Positions 35,786 through 46,195 of a DNA stretch of 64,000 bases are shown here, piece after piece. The notes under the pieces were generated by a model. It made no database searches, had not been told where the DNA came from, and saw only the letters and a list, made by a program, of their open reading frames with translations. Origin of the DNA: Robiginitalea marina (GTDB lineage Bacteria; Bacteroidota; Bacteroidia; Flavobacteriales; Flavobacteriaceae); assembly GCF_024006985.1 (NCBI RefSeq), contig NZ_JAMXIB010000002.1, positions 345,174-409,173 of the forward strand, in the 5' to 3' direction. The first letter of the stretch is position 1. Each line of letters starts with the position of its first letter. Made by a program: the position numbers and the translations under genes.

Positions 35786-36928
35786 ATGAACAAACACGTG
35801 AACATTATAATAGCCGGAGCCGGCGGCATCGCAGAAGCCGTCGGCCTCATCCTTGCCGAGCAAAGCAAGGTACCCCCTACCCTGTTTATTGGCAACAGGA
35901 CCTTATCCAAAGCTCAGGAAGTGGTACAATGGATTGAAAGGGGGACTTCAAAACCGACGACGGTAAAGGCATTTGAATTGCATCCTAATGCGCTAAGCGA
36001 GGAAGCCAATGCCATCTTCCGGCAAGGCGACATCCTGTTGGACTGCCTGCCCGGGGGTTTGGCGCCCCAAATGGCCCGCTATGCAAAAATACATCACCTG
36101 CATTATGCCAACCTCACTGAATATGTTGATGAGACCAACCAAATCCGGGCTTTGGCCAAAGATGCCAGGACGGGTTTCATTTTGCAAACCGGGTTGGCCC
36201 CCGGATATATCAATGTACTGGCGCATAAAATGTTCCGGGATTTTTGCGACGATTTTAACGTGGATATAGCGGACTATTTGGGTTTCAAGGTTGGGGCATT
36301 GACCCTTCACGCAGTTTCACCCCATTTCTATGGATTTACCTGGAGTCCCATCGGGGTGGCTACGGAATATGTAAAGGATGCCATCGCCATCCGCGCGTTC
36401 CAAAAAACGGCGTTGCCCTCCCTGTCCCAACGGACGCAACTCCTTATAAACGGGGTTCTGTATGAGGACGATTTAACCTCAGGGGGGGCCGCCGACCTGC
36501 CCGACGCCCTGGCCGGCAGGGTACGCACGCTTGATTACAAAACCTTGCGCCATCCCGGGCATTACGGGTGGGTGTCAGACCAACTGAAGAGCATCCCCGG
36601 GGAAGAAGACCCCATCCCGGCCCTGCAGCGCGCCATGGAGGAAGCCATACCCCACGTGGAAGACGACCAGGTCGTTTTGTATGCCGCTGTGGAAGGAAAG
36701 GACGCCTCCGGGGTACTGAGAAGGCGGGAGGTTGCAAAACAAATCCTCCCCCTGCTGGTCGGAAAGCACAAATTGCGTGCTATCCAGGCAACCACAGCCG
36801 CGCCCTTGATACAGGCTGCCCAGCTCTTATGGGAGTCGGACCTCAAAGGGGTCGTCCTGCAAAGTCAAATAAACCCGGATACGTTCCTGAATGGAGATTT
36901 TGTGAAATCTGTGTATGGGGGAGTCTGA
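35786..36928 (+). CDS. Saccharopine dehydrogenase-like NAD(P)-binding protein
   Basis: A 380-residue cytoplasmic protein. The N-terminal dinucleotide fold shows IIIAGAGGIAEAVG and a TLFIGNRTLSKA strand, and the C-terminal half has the saccharopine reductase-type layout (HPGHYGWV; SGVLRRREVAKQIL). Family members include lysine catabolic and homospermidine/carboxynorspermidine enzymes; the substrate here cannot be stated. The ATG at 35786 was chosen over the TTG two codons upstream. Confidence 0.78.
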   Translation: MNKHVNIIIAGAGGIAEAVGLILAEQSKVPPTLFIGNRTLSKAQEVVQWIERGTSKPTTVKAFELHPNALSEEANAIFRQGDILLDCLPGGLAPQMARYAKIHHLHYANLTEYVDETNQIRALAKDARTGFILQTGLAPGYINVLAHKMFRDFCDDFNVDIADYLGFKVGALTLHAVSPHFYGFTWSPIGVATEYVKDAIAIRAFQKTALPSLSQRTQLLINGVLYEDDLTSGGAADLPDALAGRVRTLDYKTLRHPGHYGWVSDQLKSIPGEEDPIPALQRAMEEAIPHVEDDQVVLYAAVEGKDASGVLRRREVAKQILPLLVGKHKLRAIQATTAAPLIQAAQLLWESDLKGVVLQSQINPDTFLNGDFVKSVYGGV

Positions 36929-37057
36929 CCGTGCGATATGCCCTGGTCCTGCCGGGCAACCAAAAAACCAGGCCTTATACCCAAAGCATCCCATAACGGG
37001 GGTCCGTCCATTCGGCCCTGAAAGGGAAGCCCGCCTTTGTGGGGCCGGAATAGCCGG

Positions 37058-38809
37058 CTAGGGGCCTTGCAGGATCACCCCGGTGTTCGGGGGGAGTTCC
37101 AGGGTACCCCCCTGCAGGCTGGCTGCACCAGAAGCAAACAGTACCGACCTATTCCCGGGAACCTCCAGGAGTTCCGTTTGTTCAGAAAGGTTTATCAGGA
37201 TCCTCAATGACTCGTCGCGATGGATGCGTTCATACCCCAGTATGTGCCCCCGGTCGTATTCGGGAAGCCACCTGAGGCTTCCCCATTTCAGGACGGGGTA
37301 TTCCTCCCGGATCCGCAGCAGGGACTGGTTGGTGTGCCACAGGGAATTCGCGTCCCTTTGCTGGGAGGCTACATTTCGGCCCCCGGGGTCTTCCAGCACG
37401 GGAAGCCACGTGGTTGCCCCTGCCCGGGTAAATCCGGCATTCGGGCCTGTTTCCCACTGCATCGGGGTCCGGCAATTGTCCCGGTTGAAAACCTGGCCTT
37501 TGGCAAAATCGGGAAGCCAGTCAAATGCCGCCGGCAGGGGATCGAGCGCCTCCTCCCCCGGAATGGTGCCGGTAGGCATCCCGATTTCCTCCCCCTGGTA
37601 ATAAAAGGGGACGCCCCTCACCGTAAGCTGCAACAGCGCCAGGGCCTTTGCCTTCTGCAGGTCATCCGCCAACAGGGTAATGCTCCGCACCCGGTCGTGG
37701 TTGCTAAAGACATAGGTAGGGGTATACGGATAGGGGTAAAAGGCCTCAATCCTCTTTATTTTTTCCCTGAAAAAGCCGGCATCCCACTCCAGGTCCGAGA
37801 TATCGAACAGGAATACCAGGTTCAGGCCATCCTGGTTTTCACCCAGGAAGTTTTTCAGGGTTTTGTGATCCCCGAACACCTCCCCCACCATAAACCTGGG
37901 CGGGTCATAGGTGTCCAGGATTTCCCTCAGTTCTTTGGCCAGGGTAAAATCGTCCGGGTGGTTCATGGTGTATTCCTTTTCCTGCCAGAACATTTTGGTG
38001 TAATCCCGGGTAGGGATTACGCGAAGGCTGAACGGGTTGTCCCTGAAGCCAGGGTCCTCATAGATATAATTGAAAATATCCAGCCGGAAGCCATCCACGC
38101 CTTTATCAAGCCAGTGCCGCACCACTTCGAACATCGCGGCCTTGACCTCCGGATTCCGCCAGTTCAGGTCGGGCTGGAACGATAAAAAAGAAGAAAAGTA
38201 CCACTGCTGGCGGGTTTGGTCATAGTGCCAGCCGTTCATGCCCAGGGCACTGTGCCAGTTGGTCGGGGGGTCGCCGCCTTTGCCGTCCCTCCAAAGGTAC
38301 CAGTCGCTCTTCGCGTTGTCCTTGCCGGAGCGCGACTCCACAAACCAGGGATGCGACTCAGAGGTGTGGTTCAACACCAGGTCAAAGACCACCTTCATGT
38401 CCCTTTTGTGGATCTCCCGGATCAGGCTGTCCACCAAAAGGCTATCCCCGTACTGGGGGTCGGGCAGGTAATAGTCGCTGACGTCGTACCCAAAATCCTT
38501 CTGGGGGCTCCTGAAAAAAGGCGAAAACCAGATCGTCTCAAAACCCAGGTCCCGGATGTAGTCGAGGCGGGAGATAATCCCGGCAAGGTCCCCCACCCCA
38601 TCCCCATCGGTATCCTGGAAGGACCTGGGGTACACCTGGTACACCGTGGTGGCTTCCCACCAGGGCCGGTCGCTGTAGTCGGCCTCCTCCCCATGGGCCA
38701 CCACCAGTTCCGGGATGGGTTCAGCTGCATTGGTCAGATTTACCACGGCCAGCACGGCGATGGCCGTGACCAGTACAAGAACGAATCCCAGCAGTATCTT
38801 TCTCAGCAT
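37058..38809 (-). CDS. Exported GH13 alpha-glucosidase
   Basis: A 583-residue glycoside hydrolase family 13 enzyme of the oligo-1,6-glucosidase/alpha-glucosidase type. The N-terminus has a membrane or signal segment (about residues 5-25). The barrel motifs are VVFDLVLNHTS (142-150), GFRLDIFN with nucleophile D244, VGEVFGD with acid/base E310 and FSNHDRVR with D372. It should act on short alpha-glucosides in the periplasm. No SusCD pair or other starch gene is adjacent. Confidence 0.88.
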   Translation of the reverse strand: MLRKILLGFVLVLVTAIAVLAVVNLTNAAEPIPELVVAHGEEADYSDRPWWEATTVYQVYPRSFQDTDGDGVGDLAGIISRLDYIRDLGFETIWFSPFFRSPQKDFGYDVSDYYLPDPQYGDSLLVDSLIREIHKRDMKVVFDLVLNHTSESHPWFVESRSGKDNAKSDWYLWRDGKGGDPPTNWHSALGMNGWHYDQTRQQWYFSSFLSFQPDLNWRNPEVKAAMFEVVRHWLDKGVDGFRLDIFNYIYEDPGFRDNPFSLRVIPTRDYTKMFWQEKEYTMNHPDDFTLAKELREILDTYDPPRFMVGEVFGDHKTLKNFLGENQDGLNLVFLFDISDLEWDAGFFREKIKRIEAFYPYPYTPTYVFSNHDRVRSITLLADDLQKAKALALLQLTVRGVPFYYQGEEIGMPTGTIPGEEALDPLPAAFDWLPDFAKGQVFNRDNCRTPMQWETGPNAGFTRAGATTWLPVLEDPGGRNVASQQRDANSLWHTNQSLLRIREEYPVLKWGSLRWLPEYDRGHILGYERIHRDESLRILINLSEQTELLEVPGNRSVLFASGAASLQGGTLELPPNTGVILQGP

Positions 38810-39023
38810 TGCCTCCCCTTTTGGTGCGCTTTTGTAAAGCTATCAAATTTTGAGCGAGCCTGTGCAGGGCAATTATCCATAGAATTTCGGAAGATTTGGA
38901 GGCGTTATCCTAAATGTTGGCCCTGGCTTTGGTGCAAATACCGCCAGGGGAAAGGGCCCAGGGCCGGTTAAGCCGTATTCAACCCGTCTGCCTGCGGCCC
39001 TCTTCCAAAAGGCCTGCGGCATC

Positions 39024-40073
39024 TCACGGGCTCACCCAACGCAAACTCAACTGGGCAAACAGCGGATTGCCCTGTTCATTTTCAAACAAGTAGGGGTCGT
39101 CGCTGAAAAAGCTCCTGAAGAAATCCCCATCATCTGCGTTAAAATCCCAACTATAGCGAAGCCCACCCTGAAGGGAAAACCAAAGGGTGTTGGTGATGGC
39201 CCTGTCGTATATGGCCCTGATCCTCAGTTCTGACCTGCGCAGTTCAGGCTCCAGATTGGCCTCTTCATCCTGCAAGGCATTCAGCCTGTAACTGTTCCCC
39301 TGCACATTCCAACCCAGCGAAAGGATATTCTTCCGGCCAAAATTGCGTTTCAGGTCTGCCCTGGAGGGCAGCAACACGTCCACTCCCCACTGACCATCCA
39401 CAGAAGAGTATTGGTAGTAGAACACAGGAAGGTAATTCAGGGAACCCCCGATATAGGTCCTGGAAAGGCCAAGCCCCCACATTTTGCGATCGTTTGGCTT
39501 CCAGCCATAGATAACGGCTGCAAAGAACCGGGTATGCGACAGGCTTTGCATCTCGCCCAGGGTGTAGTCACCGTTCAGGGAAGCCCCGGCCTGGACCAGC
39601 AGGAAATTGTCGAGGTCCAGGGGTTTGAAAACCACAGTGGAAAAGGACATACTGGTAAGGCCGTTTTCATCAAGGGTTTGGAGAAACGGATGTACCAGCA
39701 ATTCGTCTTCGCCGTATGCAAACCAGGTACGCAGGTAGTTGAACTGCAGATTGACGGTAATGTTGTTTTTGGAAATGACCGGGTACTGCGCATCGATGCG
39801 AAATTCCCTGATCCTGTTCACCTCTATATCCTGGTCCGGAAAGCCCTGATAACCCCCAGCTGCAAGGTCGTGGGTCCCCTGAACATCGTAGCCTATGGAA
39901 AACAGGTTCTGGGGCCCTCCGTTCAGGATCCGGGGGGAACAGAAGGCCTTGATGTCCTCTGCAGGCACCAGGTTGCTGAAGTCAAATTCCTCTTCCGGGC
40001 CCTCTTCCTGGGCCGGCGCGGCAGCGGTTATAAAAAGCAGGATTGCCAGCGCTAGATGTTTCCCCGGCACCAT
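39024..40073 (-). CDS. Outer-membrane barrel protein, possibly DUF6268
   Basis: A 349-residue exported protein. A signal peptide ends AAPAQ, and the rest is alternating aromatic strands (SIGYDVQGTHDL, NLQFNYLRTWFAYG, FAAVIYGWKPNDRKMWGLG) ending LSLRWVSP. The pattern fits DUF6268-type barrels. It starts two bases after the stop of the DUF2147 gene upstream on the same strand, so the two are an operon. Confidence 0.7.
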   Translation of the reverse strand: MVPGKHLALAILLFITAAAPAQEEGPEEEFDFSNLVPAEDIKAFCSPRILNGGPQNLFSIGYDVQGTHDLAAGGYQGFPDQDIEVNRIREFRIDAQYPVISKNNITVNLQFNYLRTWFAYGEDELLVHPFLQTLDENGLTSMSFSTVVFKPLDLDNFLLVQAGASLNGDYTLGEMQSLSHTRFFAAVIYGWKPNDRKMWGLGLSRTYIGGSLNYLPVFYYQYSSVDGQWGVDVLLPSRADLKRNFGRKNILSLGWNVQGNSYRLNALQDEEANLEPELRRSELRIRAIYDRAITNTLWFSLQGGLRYSWDFNADDGDFFRSFFSDDPYLFENEQGNPLFAQLSLRWVSP

Positions 40074-40074
40074 A

Positions 40075-40509
40075 TTACTTCGCTTTCATTCTGACCCACA
40101 CATCGGTACGCCCCACGATCCCGAAAGGGTCCAGGGAGCCGCGCACTTCAAGCTTGTCTTTTGAGGGCATTTCTATGGTACAGTAATAGAGGTTCCCCGA
40201 TTTCGGATCATAAATGGTGCCGTCCGTCCATTCCTCCCCTTCAAAAACAAACTCCTTGAGGTTTATCATCTTCAGCACCAATTCCCCTTCGGGATCCCTT
40301 TTGGGTTGGCCCTTCTCATCGTTGGGTTCCTTCAGCCAAACAATCCGCCCATAGTATTTCTCGTTCTCCTTGCTCTTGTAAATCTGTATATAAGAAGTGC
40401 CTTCACTGGGCATCCAGATGCCAATGATATCATCTGCCTTCTGGGCATGAGCCTGCTGGCAGAACAACGAAAAGAAAAGCACTACAGGAAATGTCAAAAG
40501 ATACTTCAT
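40075..40509 (-). CDS. DUF2147 family periplasmic protein
   Basis: A 144-residue exported protein: signal peptide to AHAQ, then DDIIGIWMP, YIQIYKSK, YYGRIVWL and a C-terminal GRTDVWVRM, the DUF2147 pattern (a lipocalin-like fold). The function is not known. The open frame extends upstream to 40578, but the signal peptide fixes the start at 40509. Two bases separate it from the barrel gene downstream. Confidence 0.8.
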   Translation of the reverse strand: MKYLLTFPVVLFFSLFCQQAHAQKADDIIGIWMPSEGTSYIQIYKSKENEKYYGRIVWLKEPNDEKGQPKRDPEGELVLKMINLKEFVFEGEEWTDGTIYDPKSGNLYYCTIEMPSKDKLEVRGSLDPFGIVGRTDVWVRMKAK

Positions 40510-40746
40510 ATCAGCTTCCTTAGGATTCGAAAACATGTTCCATGTCCTGCGGCGGGTCAAAAAATGTACCACAGTCATAAAGACATGAATCCAAATATAA
40601 ATGACGGGGAGGTTTTTTCCTTAACCCGAAGCGCTAAATTCAGCAAATTGCAGTTTTTTGCATGGTTGAACGTCCATTCGGATCATTCCCGAAGCATTCC
40701 TGCCTTCGGGCATATTTCCGAGGGCCCGGTAAAAGGCTGCAAAGAC

Positions 40747-41379
40747 TTACAAGCCGGAGCCCATCGAAAGGGCCCATACCGTATAGAACCAGCCCAAACC
40801 GGCCCAGCTAATGGGATGAATTCGTTTCAGTGTTTGCCAGTCGTATATCAGGAAAGACACAAATAACACGTGCCATACCAGGGCATAAAAGAGTCCCCAC
40901 TGTTCGATGTGGAAGAAATCAGATACCCTTCCCATTATTGGTTCTATGGGCAGTACAATGGCCCAAAAGATAAACCGCTTATGTCGAACCCCATTACTAC
41001 GGTCCCTGTAGGCCAGTACCAGGAAGAGTGCAAAACTCAGCATGAACAGGCGGTTGGCCTTCACAAAGGGCTCCATGTTATCCCAACCTTCGTAAACGGC
41101 AATGAAGACATAAACCGTACTGAGAAAAACGGCAATCGCCAGGCCAAATCCTAATTTACCCAGCCTGACATGTGCATCAAACTTTCTCTTAAGGATGCAA
41201 TAGGTCTGGGCGACGAAGGTCCCAAACCAGGCGAACATCAGCAGTCCGTGAATAATGAACTTTGGGTCCTTATTGCTCGGTTGGCCGACATCGGTAATCA
41301 AATTGTCCGAGAAGGCGATGAGCGAAAGGATCAGCAGTAGCCAGCTTACACCCTGGAAATAATACTTTTTAAACATCAT
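40747..41379 (-). CDS. Multi-pass membrane protein, 210 aa
   Basis: About six hydrophobic segments, with KDPKFIIHGLLMFAWFGTF, KANRLFMLSFALFLVLAYR and HKRFIFWAIVLPIEPIMGR between them. The single histidines in helices recall haem- or quinone-binding membrane proteins, but no family is recognised. A monocistronic placement is likely. Confidence 0.65.
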   Translation of the reverse strand: MMFKKYYFQGVSWLLLILSLIAFSDNLITDVGQPSNKDPKFIIHGLLMFAWFGTFVAQTYCILKRKFDAHVRLGKLGFGLAIAVFLSTVYVFIAVYEGWDNMEPFVKANRLFMLSFALFLVLAYRDRSNGVRHKRFIFWAIVLPIEPIMGRVSDFFHIEQWGLFYALVWHVLFVSFLIYDWQTLKRIHPISWAGLGWFYTVWALSMGSGL

Positions 41380-41594
41380 ACCAGCACCCTAACTGAAACC
41401 GTAACTTGCTCGCATGGGTCAGAATACCCTATTGGCCTTCTACCCTTTGAACGCCCTCGTAAGGTAAGCCATTTAGTCCAGTCCATCCTTTTCCGGCCCG
41501 GTAAACCATATAAAGACTTTTAAAAAAGGGTATCTGCCATGGCGGCTGCTTCCGGTGAACATCCTAAACAGGGTTGGAAGGAAATCCAAAGGGT

Positions 41595-42872
41595 TCATAA
41601 GTACTGGCCAATCCCGAATACCAGACCGCTGTTCACTTTATCGGTAAGGCTAAATCCATAGTCTATTCGAAATACGGCATTAAAGATCCGCCTGTGTATG
41701 AACCGAACGCCCAAACCGGTAAACAGGGCGGAATTTTCAAAGGCGATGAGATCACCAAGTTGGCCGCCAGGGTCCTGCCAGGTACCTGCATCGACAAAGA
41801 CATTGCCCTGCATGGCAAACCATCCTTTTTCAATAAAGGTATACCGGTATTCGGTATTGATTACAGCAGAAGCCGTTCCCCGGTCCACAACATTGCCAAC
41901 ACCCCTGATGTTGAGCTGGTTGTCCAGAGCAAAGGGGGCAAAAGGAGAGGTGTCATTGGTTGCAAAGCCAAGGCGCAGTCGGTTGGCCCAATTTCCTTTC
42001 TGCCCAAACCTTTTGAAATATTCGAAGTCATTGCGACCGATGAAAAAACTCCGCAGCAGGTGGGTATCGCCCTGGGCACCCACGGTAAAGCTGTAGGTGA
42101 AGATACTTCGGAACCCCCCCACATACTGATATTCGTTGGTAATGTTGTTATACTCGTAAGAACCAATTACGGCAAGGCGATCAAGACCCAATTCCAGAGG
42201 CAGGTCCTGCGTTAAATCACCATTCAAAAAGTCATAGGTTTCCCTGGAATAATTCAGCCCCAGCATAAACCGGTTGTGGAAATTATGCTCGTAAAAGGTG
42301 CGGAATTCAAACGCCCGGCTATCAAACTTGTAGTTGACATCCCGGTTGTCCTGAAAAAAAACAGGCTCCTGGAGTACATTGTTCTGGTAATTGACCCCTA
42401 TGCCCCATTTCCGGGATATCAGGTTAGGAGCTTCCCAAAAAAAGCCGTAGGAGTCAAAGACATTTCTGCGGTAAAATCCCCCAACGATTTGATTCTGGCC
42501 CAAAAAATTGAAATCGAACACAGAGGTACGGTAGGCAAGGTCTCCGTTGACGTCCTGGGAAACGTTCAACCCGGGGATGATGGCAAAATTTTCGACGACC
42601 CGGTACTCCACGCGGTACTTTCCCGGGCCCAGCGGGACGACTTCGTAGGAGGCGCTGGCAACGGAAGGGAGGAGTTTAAACCTCCTTACGTCCGAGGCCA
42701 ATCGCATCGAATCGAGCTGGCTGTTGACTTTGACGAATGCGAGTCGCTCCAAAAATGAAGTTTTGGTCCTTTTATTCCCGCTGATCTTAATTTCAGAGAC
42801 CAGGGGATTCTGCGACAGGACAACAAATTGGCTGCATTGTAAAAACAGCAACAGGAATACTTTGAATTTCAT
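41595..42872 (-). CDS. POTRA plus BamA/TamA-like outer-membrane barrel
   Basis: A 425-residue protein with a signal peptide, a single POTRA-like domain (VSEIKISGNKRTKTSFLER at about 25-45), and a D15-type barrel (YEYNNITNEYQYVGG, LNIRGVGNVVDRG, INTEYRY, GLGVRFIHRR). Only one POTRA is present, so it is not the essential BamA; it may export or assemble a particular outer-membrane partner. A segment about 110 bases upstream of its start resembles one upstream of the serine hydrolase at 46196-47656. Confidence 0.78.
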   Translation of the reverse strand: MKFKVFLLLFLQCSQFVVLSQNPLVSEIKISGNKRTKTSFLERLAFVKVNSQLDSMRLASDVRRFKLLPSVASASYEVVPLGPGKYRVEYRVVENFAIIPGLNVSQDVNGDLAYRTSVFDFNFLGQNQIVGGFYRRNVFDSYGFFWEAPNLISRKWGIGVNYQNNVLQEPVFFQDNRDVNYKFDSRAFEFRTFYEHNFHNRFMLGLNYSRETYDFLNGDLTQDLPLELGLDRLAVIGSYEYNNITNEYQYVGGFRSIFTYSFTVGAQGDTHLLRSFFIGRNDFEYFKRFGQKGNWANRLRLGFATNDTSPFAPFALDNQLNIRGVGNVVDRGTASAVINTEYRYTFIEKGWFAMQGNVFVDAGTWQDPGGQLGDLIAFENSALFTGLGVRFIHRRIFNAVFRIDYGFSLTDKVNSGLVFGIGQYL

Positions 42873-43820
42873 GGCATTTCACATTTTAATCTAAATGCCC
42901 CCAGGGCATTGGCTGTTCAACAAAGGCTAAAAAAACGGTTCAGACGACGTCCTGATGACCTTCGTTCGATTGCCTGCCTCTGATTTCGGCTGATAAAACC
43001 CAGGGTATTTGCGAATCCTAAGGGCTAAAACTGTAGGCGACGCCTTTACTCGCCTGGCTGAACCCCTTAGCACTGTTAAGGTGAAGCTCCGGTGTTCTCC
43101 CTGCCATAGCCAGCCCAGGGCCGGAGCCTTCTTTTTTTGCCCGGCTTCAGGCTGACGGAACCGATCGAAAATCAATGGCCGGTTTTGGTGTTTTTAGCCC
43201 CTTTGCCGCCATCACCTTTGACGCAAAACCCGCAAGAATCTTTCAGGTAATCCCGTAAAAAATTTTATATTATTGATTTAGTGTGTGTTACATTTTATTT
43301 CGTTTGTATGATCCCGCTAAAGCAACTCACCTGTTTTTCGTGGGTAACATTCATTTGCCATAGGGGGTACTTTAATAACACCTGAACGGGCAATCCCAAT
43401 GGGAAGCCTGCTCCTGAACCGTGAAGATGATGTTGCCAATAGCACGATAAGTTCCCTTGATACCGGCCCACGATCGGGGAGGCCCTTCGAATTCACCGTC
43501 GACAGCTCCCCGGGCTTTGTCCCTGGTAATGCCCTGATGGATGTTGATGGGGCTGCGGTGAACAGAACGATGTCAATACCGATCGTTCCCGGCGGGCATT
43601 GCATTGCCAGGCGACCAGTGAGCTTTGCAATAAATAAATGTGTCAGCAAACACTGTCACCGTGAATCGCCCCGGGGATTTGATGGCAAACACGTCCTCAA
43701 CGACCCCGGAAACAAGCCTTCCGACCAAACCTTTTGAGGGCGTAAGACAGAGAACTTCGCCACCTGCATCTTACGGTAAACTACTTTTTCGTACTTTGAG
43801 TTGGTAACCAAACGTGTCCA
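42873..43820. other. Gene-poor interval
   Basis: The stretch is 948 bases long without a gene I can support. 42984-43101 is similar to 47764-47838. Frames at 43317-43649 (minus) and 43399-43737 (plus) are open but give no recognisable protein. The region may hold decayed sequence. Confidence 0.45.
42984..43101 (-). repeat. Shared upstream segment, copy A
   Basis: Two blocks (tttcggctgataaaaccca and ttaaggtgaagctccggtg) match blocks in the same order at 47764-47838. Both copies sit about 110 bases upstream of a minus-strand gene start, so they may be a shared leader or control element. Confidence 0.35.
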
Positions 43821-44555
43821 ATGCTACGCTTCTTCCGCCAAATACGCCATGGACTCCTTTCCGACAACCGATTCGGCAAATACGCGCTGTATGCCGTTGG
43901 GGAAATTACCCTGGTGGTTGCCGGGATATTAATTGCCCTCCAGGTCAATAACTGGAATGAAGAAAGGAAACTTAAGGCGGAAGAACTTGCCATTCTTGCA
44001 GAGCTGAAAGCAGACCTTGAATATTCAAAACAGGAGTTGGGGTACGCCATAGAAAGCAACGCCGGTTATCTGGAGAGCTATAAGCGGATATTTTCCTACA
44101 TCGAAAAAGACAGCGCCTATAGCGTTGTTTTGGACACTGCTTTTGCCGCCCTCGACATCTGGGCAGTCCCTTACATCTCAACAACCACCTACGAAACGAT
44201 CAAATCCAGGGGAATGAACCTTATCTCGAACGACAGCCTCAAGAAGCATATCAACCAGGTCTATAACTTAAACATACAATCCCTTTTGGAAGATATGGGG
44301 CGATGGGAGTGGTCTTTCAGCCAAAATACCACCCAACGGATGATGGTGCGCAACATAAGGCGGAGCATTGACCAGCACAAGGCCTTTCCCAATGATTTTG
44401 AACGCCTTAAACGGGATGACGAGTTCGGGAATTTCTTAAGCATCCTCATCAACATAAGGGCAGACAACATACGTTATTCACGGAATACCCAAATGGCCAT
44501 TGAAAGACTTATTGCATCTATTGCACAAGAACTTGAACGCAGGAAATACCCCTAG
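43821..44555 (+). CDS. DUF6090 family membrane protein
   Basis: A 244-residue protein with an N-terminal membrane segment in the typical DUF6090 context: FGKYALYAVGEI then LVVAGILIALQVNNWNEE. The remaining two-thirds is helical and extracytoplasmic or cytoplasmic (coiled, charged). The family is restricted mainly to Bacteroidota and has no known function. No neighbour on the same strand is close. Confidence 0.85.
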   Translation: MLRFFRQIRHGLLSDNRFGKYALYAVGEITLVVAGILIALQVNNWNEERKLKAEELAILAELKADLEYSKQELGYAIESNAGYLESYKRIFSYIEKDSAYSVVLDTAFAALDIWAVPYISTTTYETIKSRGMNLISNDSLKKHINQVYNLNIQSLLEDMGRWEWSFSQNTTQRMMVRNIRRSIDQHKAFPNDFERLKRDDEFGNFLSILINIRADNIRYSRNTQMAIERLIASIAQELERRKYP

Positions 44556-44726
44556 GGCCCCCGGATCTTCAGGGATTTATGACCATTTATGAAATCGGAC
44601 CCCTGAAAGCGTTTTCGAGGTCCTTTTCGGGAATATTTCCGGTGGCAGGGTGGTTGTTTAGTATAGATACTTCCTTGCAACAGCACCAACCAAAGGTGAT
44701 GATTCGCAACATAACGAATTGATTCC

Positions 44727-46184
44727 ATGAAGCGCCTGTTCTTTATATGCTCCTTTGTCGCTCCCTTATGGGGCCACAGCCAGCCCATGGTTTCGGAAGA
44801 AAAATCGCGGGAGATCGATGTGTATCTCCGGTCCGTTATGAGGGAACAGGAAATACCGGGTATTGCCCTGGCCATACTTAAAGATGGACAGGTGCTGAAA
44901 GAAGCGTACTACGGTTTGGCCAGCCTGGAATTCCAGGTTCCGGTAACGGAGGCGTCAGCGTTCTGGATGGCTTCGGTCTCGAAACACATGACCTGTACCG
45001 CAATCATGCAGCTGCATGAGCAGGGGATCCTTGAAATTGACCGGGAAATTCACACCTATTTGGCTGACGCCCCTGCTTCCTGGAAAGGAATAACCCTCCG
45101 GCACCTGATGACCCATACTTCGGGACTTCCCGAAAGCGGGAAGGGTTCAGAAAGGGGGGCGCGGTCTGCAAGGGGCACCTACAGCGCGGCACAGATGTAC
45201 GGGAACGCCGGGAAAGACACGTTGGCCTTTCCCCCCGGTGAAGGATTTCTCTATAGTGACGAAGGCATCTTTTTGCTCGGGTACCTAATCCATAAGGTAA
45301 GTGGGTTGTCCTTCAGGGAATATATGCAGAAAAAGATATTTGACCCCGCGGGGATGCATTCCGCCTACCTGATGGACCAGTTTAAAATACATCCCAACCA
45401 GGTATCCGGATATGCCAAAAGGAACGGGGAGGTTATCCCCGACCGAAACTCCTGGCGACTCATAGACACGGAAATAAATGCAGCGGGGGGTGTATATGCC
45501 ACCCTCCGGGACATGGTACATTGGGAACGTTCCATGACGGAACAGACCTTGTTGTCAGAGAATAGCAAAAACTTAATGTGGGAGTCTTATACCCTTAAGG
45601 ACGGGCGCAGGACGCATTACGGGTTTGGCTGGAATACCCAACGGGTAAACGGAAAGCGGATCCTCTATCATCCCGGGGTATCCGGAACCGAGTACCTGCG
45701 CTTTCCGGATGATGGATTAAGTATTATTGTCCTTACAAATCAGGCCGATTATGTTCGATCCATCGCTCAGAACATCTCAGGAATCCTGGGGATTTCGCCG
45801 GGGATTTCAGAAAAGGACATCAAAACCGGCACCCCGGTAACCTACGAGCCAGACCTTTCTGAAGTAAAGAGCCTGGTTGGACAGTATGAGTTCCAGCCCA
45901 ATCAGCACTTTTACCTTGACGAAAAATTTCTGGTAGAAATCATACTCAAGCAAAACGAGCCCTGGATTGAATTCCCTGCCAACAAGGAAATTCGGAACCG
46001 GTTCAGGCTGGCAAAACTGGAAAACGGCCGTTGGATGCAATTGTCGTGGGACCCCGCGTTTTTGGAGGTAAGCCTGGAAACCACAACAGGAAAAGATGCT
46101 AACCGGTCCCTGAAGGTTTATGAACATGATGGGCTTGAAGAGTACTGTGTCGGGGAACTGGTAAAAGTGGCCCCACGCGATTGA
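44727..46184 (+). CDS. Exported serine hydrolase, S12 family
   Basis: A 485-residue protein: signal peptide ending at about residue 16 (SQP), SVSK catalytic tetrad element (WMASVSKHMT), YSDEG in the YxN position, and HPGVSGTEYL for the third motif. A C-terminal domain of roughly 120 residues follows. It could be an esterase, D-peptidase or beta-lactamase-like enzyme. It converges with the unrelated-leader S12 gene at 46196, with ten bases between the ends. Confidence 0.85.
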   Translation: MKRLFFICSFVAPLWGHSQPMVSEEKSREIDVYLRSVMREQEIPGIALAILKDGQVLKEAYYGLASLEFQVPVTEASAFWMASVSKHMTCTAIMQLHEQGILEIDREIHTYLADAPASWKGITLRHLMTHTSGLPESGKGSERGARSARGTYSAAQMYGNAGKDTLAFPPGEGFLYSDEGIFLLGYLIHKVSGLSFREYMQKKIFDPAGMHSAYLMDQFKIHPNQVSGYAKRNGEVIPDRNSWRLIDTEINAAGGVYATLRDMVHWERSMTEQTLLSENSKNLMWESYTLKDGRRTHYGFGWNTQRVNGKRILYHPGVSGTEYLRFPDDGLSIIVLTNQADYVRSIAQNISGILGISPGISEKDIKTGTPVTYEPDLSEVKSLVGQYEFQPNQHFYLDEKFLVEIILKQNEPWIEFPANKEIRNRFRLAKLENGRWMQLSWDPAFLEVSLETTTGKDANRSLKVYEHDGLEEYCVGELVKVAPRD

Positions 46185-46195
46185 GGGTAAATTTG

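Noticed and set aside
43317..43737. Open frames on both strands (110 and 112 residues)
   Set aside because: Neither gives a recognisable protein, neither has a credible start context, and they overlap each other antisense.
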